Shown: piece by piece, positions 62,517-64,000 of the stretch
How positions within the stretch are numbered: position 1 is the stretch's first letter
How the letters are laid out: each line of letters begins with the position of its first letter
Source of the DNA: Micromonospora sp. WMMD1082
GTDB taxonomy: Bacteria; Actinomycetota; Actinomycetes; Mycobacteriales; Micromonosporaceae
Length of the DNA: 64,000 nt
Reading direction: 5' to 3'
Assembly: GCF_029626175.1 (NCBI RefSeq)
Contig: NZ_JARUBM010000002.1
Location: 2,435,001 to 2,499,000, forward strand
Notes under the pieces: model-generated
The model's database searches: none
Seen by the model: only the letters and a program-made list of their open reading frames with translations
What the model was told of the DNA's origin: nothing
Translations under genes and position numbers: made by a program

Positions 62517-64000
62517 ATGCGGTCACGCAGCGCAAATCTGCGCACCAAGGTTATCGCGCTCCTGGCCTCGCTCGTTGCCCTCTGGGCGTTCGCCGCGTGG
62601 GTGACCCTACGCGACGGCGTGAACCTGCTCGGCGTTCAGGCGATCGACAGCCAGATCGTCTCGCCCAGCGAGCCGTTGCTGCTCGACCTACAGGTCGAGC
62701 GACGCCTCGCGGTCGCCTATCTTGGCGGGCCGAACGCGGAACGTAGGGACGCGCTCGACACAGCGCGACGGGCCGTCGACGAGAACGCCGCCGCCTTCAG
62801 GTCCACCGCCCATAGCTGGCTCGGTCGGCTCGCCGCCGACCGGGAAGCCGAGGAGCGGATCGACGAGGCCCTCGCCGAGCTGGACGAGCTGGCGGCGGTC
62901 CGGGAGTCCATCGACAGCCGCTCGGTCGACCGGGCGAGCACGATCAGGACCTACAGCACCGTCATCGAGTCGCTGTTCGAGATCTACGACGTCGTCGGCA
63001 GCCTCGACGATCCCGAGATCCAGCAGGACACCCGCAACCTGATCGAGCTGTACCGCCTCCGGGAGCTCATCTCCCAGGAGGACGCCCTGCTCTCCGGGGT
63101 GCTCGTGGCCGGGCGGATGACCCTCGACGAGCAGGCCCAGTTCACCGAGCTGGTCATCTCGCAGCGGTACCTCGCCAGCCGGACCCGGCTGAACGAGTCC
63201 GACCAGGCCGACTTCGACCAGGTCACCAACGGCGCGGCGTTCACCAGCCTGCGGCAGCTCGAAGACCGGGTGATCAGCAGCCGGGAATCGGCCCGACCCG
63301 CCGTGACCGCCACCGAGTGGAGCGAAGCCTCCGACGCCGCGTTGACCCACCTCCAGGAGATGGTGCTCGGCAGCGGTGACAACCTGGTGCAACGGGCGCT
63401 CCCGGTCGCGGTCGGCGTGATCCTCCGGCTCGTGCTGGCCGCCGGCCTGGGCCTGCTCGCGGTCATCACGTCGATCATTGTCTCGATCACCACCGCCCGC
63501 GCCCTCGTAGCGCAGCTGCAACGACTCCGCGACGCGGCCCACAAGCTCTCCGACGAACGGCTTCCCGCGGTGGTCGAACGCCTCCAGCGTGGCGAGAAGG
63601 TCGACGTCGCCACCGAGGCCCCACCTCTCGACTTCGGCTCCGACGAGATCGGGCAGGTCGGCCAGGCCTTCAACGCCGTGCAGGAGACGGCCATCCGCAC
63701 CGCCGTCGAGCAGGCCGAGCTGCGCCGCAACGTACGCGACGTGTTCCTCAGCCTGGCCCGGCGTACACAGGCTCTCGTCCACCGTCAGGTGACCCTCCTC
63801 GACGAGATGGAGCGCCGCCAGGAGGACGCCGACGAGCTCGAAGACCTCTTCCGCGTCGACCACCTGGCCACCCGCATGCGGCGCAACGCCGAGAACCTCA
63901 TCGTCCTGTCCGGCGCGACGCCGGGCCGTGGTTGGCGCCGCAACGTACCGATGGTCGACGTCGCCCGGGCCGCCGTGCAGGAGGTGGAGGACTACACCCG
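62517..64000 (+). CDS. Nitrate-sensing-type sensor histidine kinase, truncated by window end
   Basis: A partial protein of ~494 residues. A transmembrane helix (~12-31) is followed by an extracytoplasmic nitrate/nitrite-sensing-like (NIT) helical domain (PSEPLLLDLQVERRLAVAYLG, ~50-285), a second transmembrane segment (~297-326), a HAMP-like region and the start of the kinase core (DVFLSLARRTQALVHRQ and DHLATRMRRNAENLIVLSG, with the phospho-acceptor His in DHLATR). The family usually carries a C-terminal catalytic domain that lies beyond 64000. The ATG at 62517 has only a weak GGGACGG upstream. It starts 161 bases after the cyclase gene on the same strand; linkage to the terpenoid cassette is unproven. 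Confidence 0.85.
   Translation, partial: MRSRSANLRTKVIALLASLVALWAFAAWVTLRDGVNLLGVQAIDSQIVSPSEPLLLDLQVERRLAVAYLGGPNAERRDALDTARRAVDENAAAFRSTAHSWLGRLAADREAEERIDEALAELDELAAVRESIDSRSVDRASTIRTYSTVIESLFEIYDVVGSLDDPEIQQDTRNLIELYRLRELISQEDALLSGVLVAGRMTLDEQAQFTELVISQRYLASRTRLNESDQADFDQVTNGAAFTSLRQLEDRVISSRESARPAVTATEWSEASDAALTHLQEMVLGSGDNLVQRALPVAVGVILRLVLAAGLGLLAVITSIIVSITTARALVAQLQRLRDAAHKLSDERLPAVVERLQRGEKVDVATEAPPLDFGSDEIGQVGQAFNAVQETAIRTAVEQAELRRNVRDVFLSLARRTQALVHRQVTLLDEMERRQEDADELEDLFRVDHLATRMRRNAENLIVLSGATPGRGWRRNVPMVDVARAAVQEVEDYT

Noticed and set aside
1..64000. CRISPR arrays, tRNA/rRNA genes, transposases, phage genes or integrase-flanked islands
   Set aside because: I found no regularly spaced repeats, cloverleaf sequences or recognisable transposase or integrase motifs. 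The two perfect inverted repeats near 37.3-37.7 kb are the only mobile-like structures.

Overview
This 64 kb window has the very high G+C content, strong G/C bias at third codon positions, frequent GTG starts and GTGA/ATGA gene overlaps of an actinomycete chromosome. A type VII (ESX) secretion locus, giant WXG100-like polymorphic toxins, HTH-DUF5753/DUF397 pairs and a diterpene cluster fit Micromonosporaceae (Micromonospora or Salinispora type). This is inferred from gene content, since no rRNA or tRNA marker is present.

Region 1 (1-20.3 kb) is a toxin-immunity locus. A minus-strand operon of a YbaB/EbfC protein, a small WXG100-like protein and a GTG-started 5,507-codon frame (3050-19573) encodes a WXG100-like, membrane-spanning, Pro/Thr/Gly-rich polymorphic toxin. 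Its warhead domains in order are a YwqJ-type deaminase, two papain-fold (glutamine-deamidase type) domains, a RelA/SpoT-like domain, two more papain-fold domains, a Rossmann/FAD-like module and two tandem calpain-like protease modules. Four small immunity-type genes lie on the same strand in the +1 frame inside this open frame. One TIGR02996/leucine-rich-repeat gene lies antisense inside it. Two tandem SUKH immunity genes follow its stop. This nested organisation is the main candidate for an undescribed system.

Region 2 (20.5-43.2 kb) is the secretion machine: mycosin, two WXG100 proteins, EccB, EccD, a three-ATPase EccC, two probable ESX substrates, a second mycosin, a Pro-rich membrane protein, an EccA-like AAA ATPase with a beta-helix N-terminus, EccE and an EccE-partner protein. 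Immunity genes (an Imm35/YrhB-SUKH-3 fusion and a SUKH-3) and a stand-alone YwqJ-type deaminase overlapping the SUKH-3 gene are interspersed. A DUF5753 regulator with two DUF397 genes and two perfect inverted repeats interrupts the block.

Region 3 (43.2-58.2 kb) is ordinary accessory chromosome: a secreted NucH/ExeM nuclease-nucleotidase, a cNMP-histidine kinase coupled to a receiver-thioredoxin-reductase-like protein, a PPOX flavoprotein/TetR/SDR group with palindromic operators, a lipoprotein, an ECF42-type sigma factor with its DGPF partner, a TOPRIM protein, a SEC-C protein, a cysteine-free bL36 paralogue and a methyltransferase.

Region 4 (58.4-64 kb) is a compact diterpenoid cassette of cytochrome P450, class I terpene synthase and class II cyclase, followed by a nitrate-sensing-type histidine kinase cut by the window end. 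The toxin operon and secretion genes probably work together: the giant protein carries the N-terminus expected of an ESX export substrate, and the scattered immunity genes would protect the producer and its kin.
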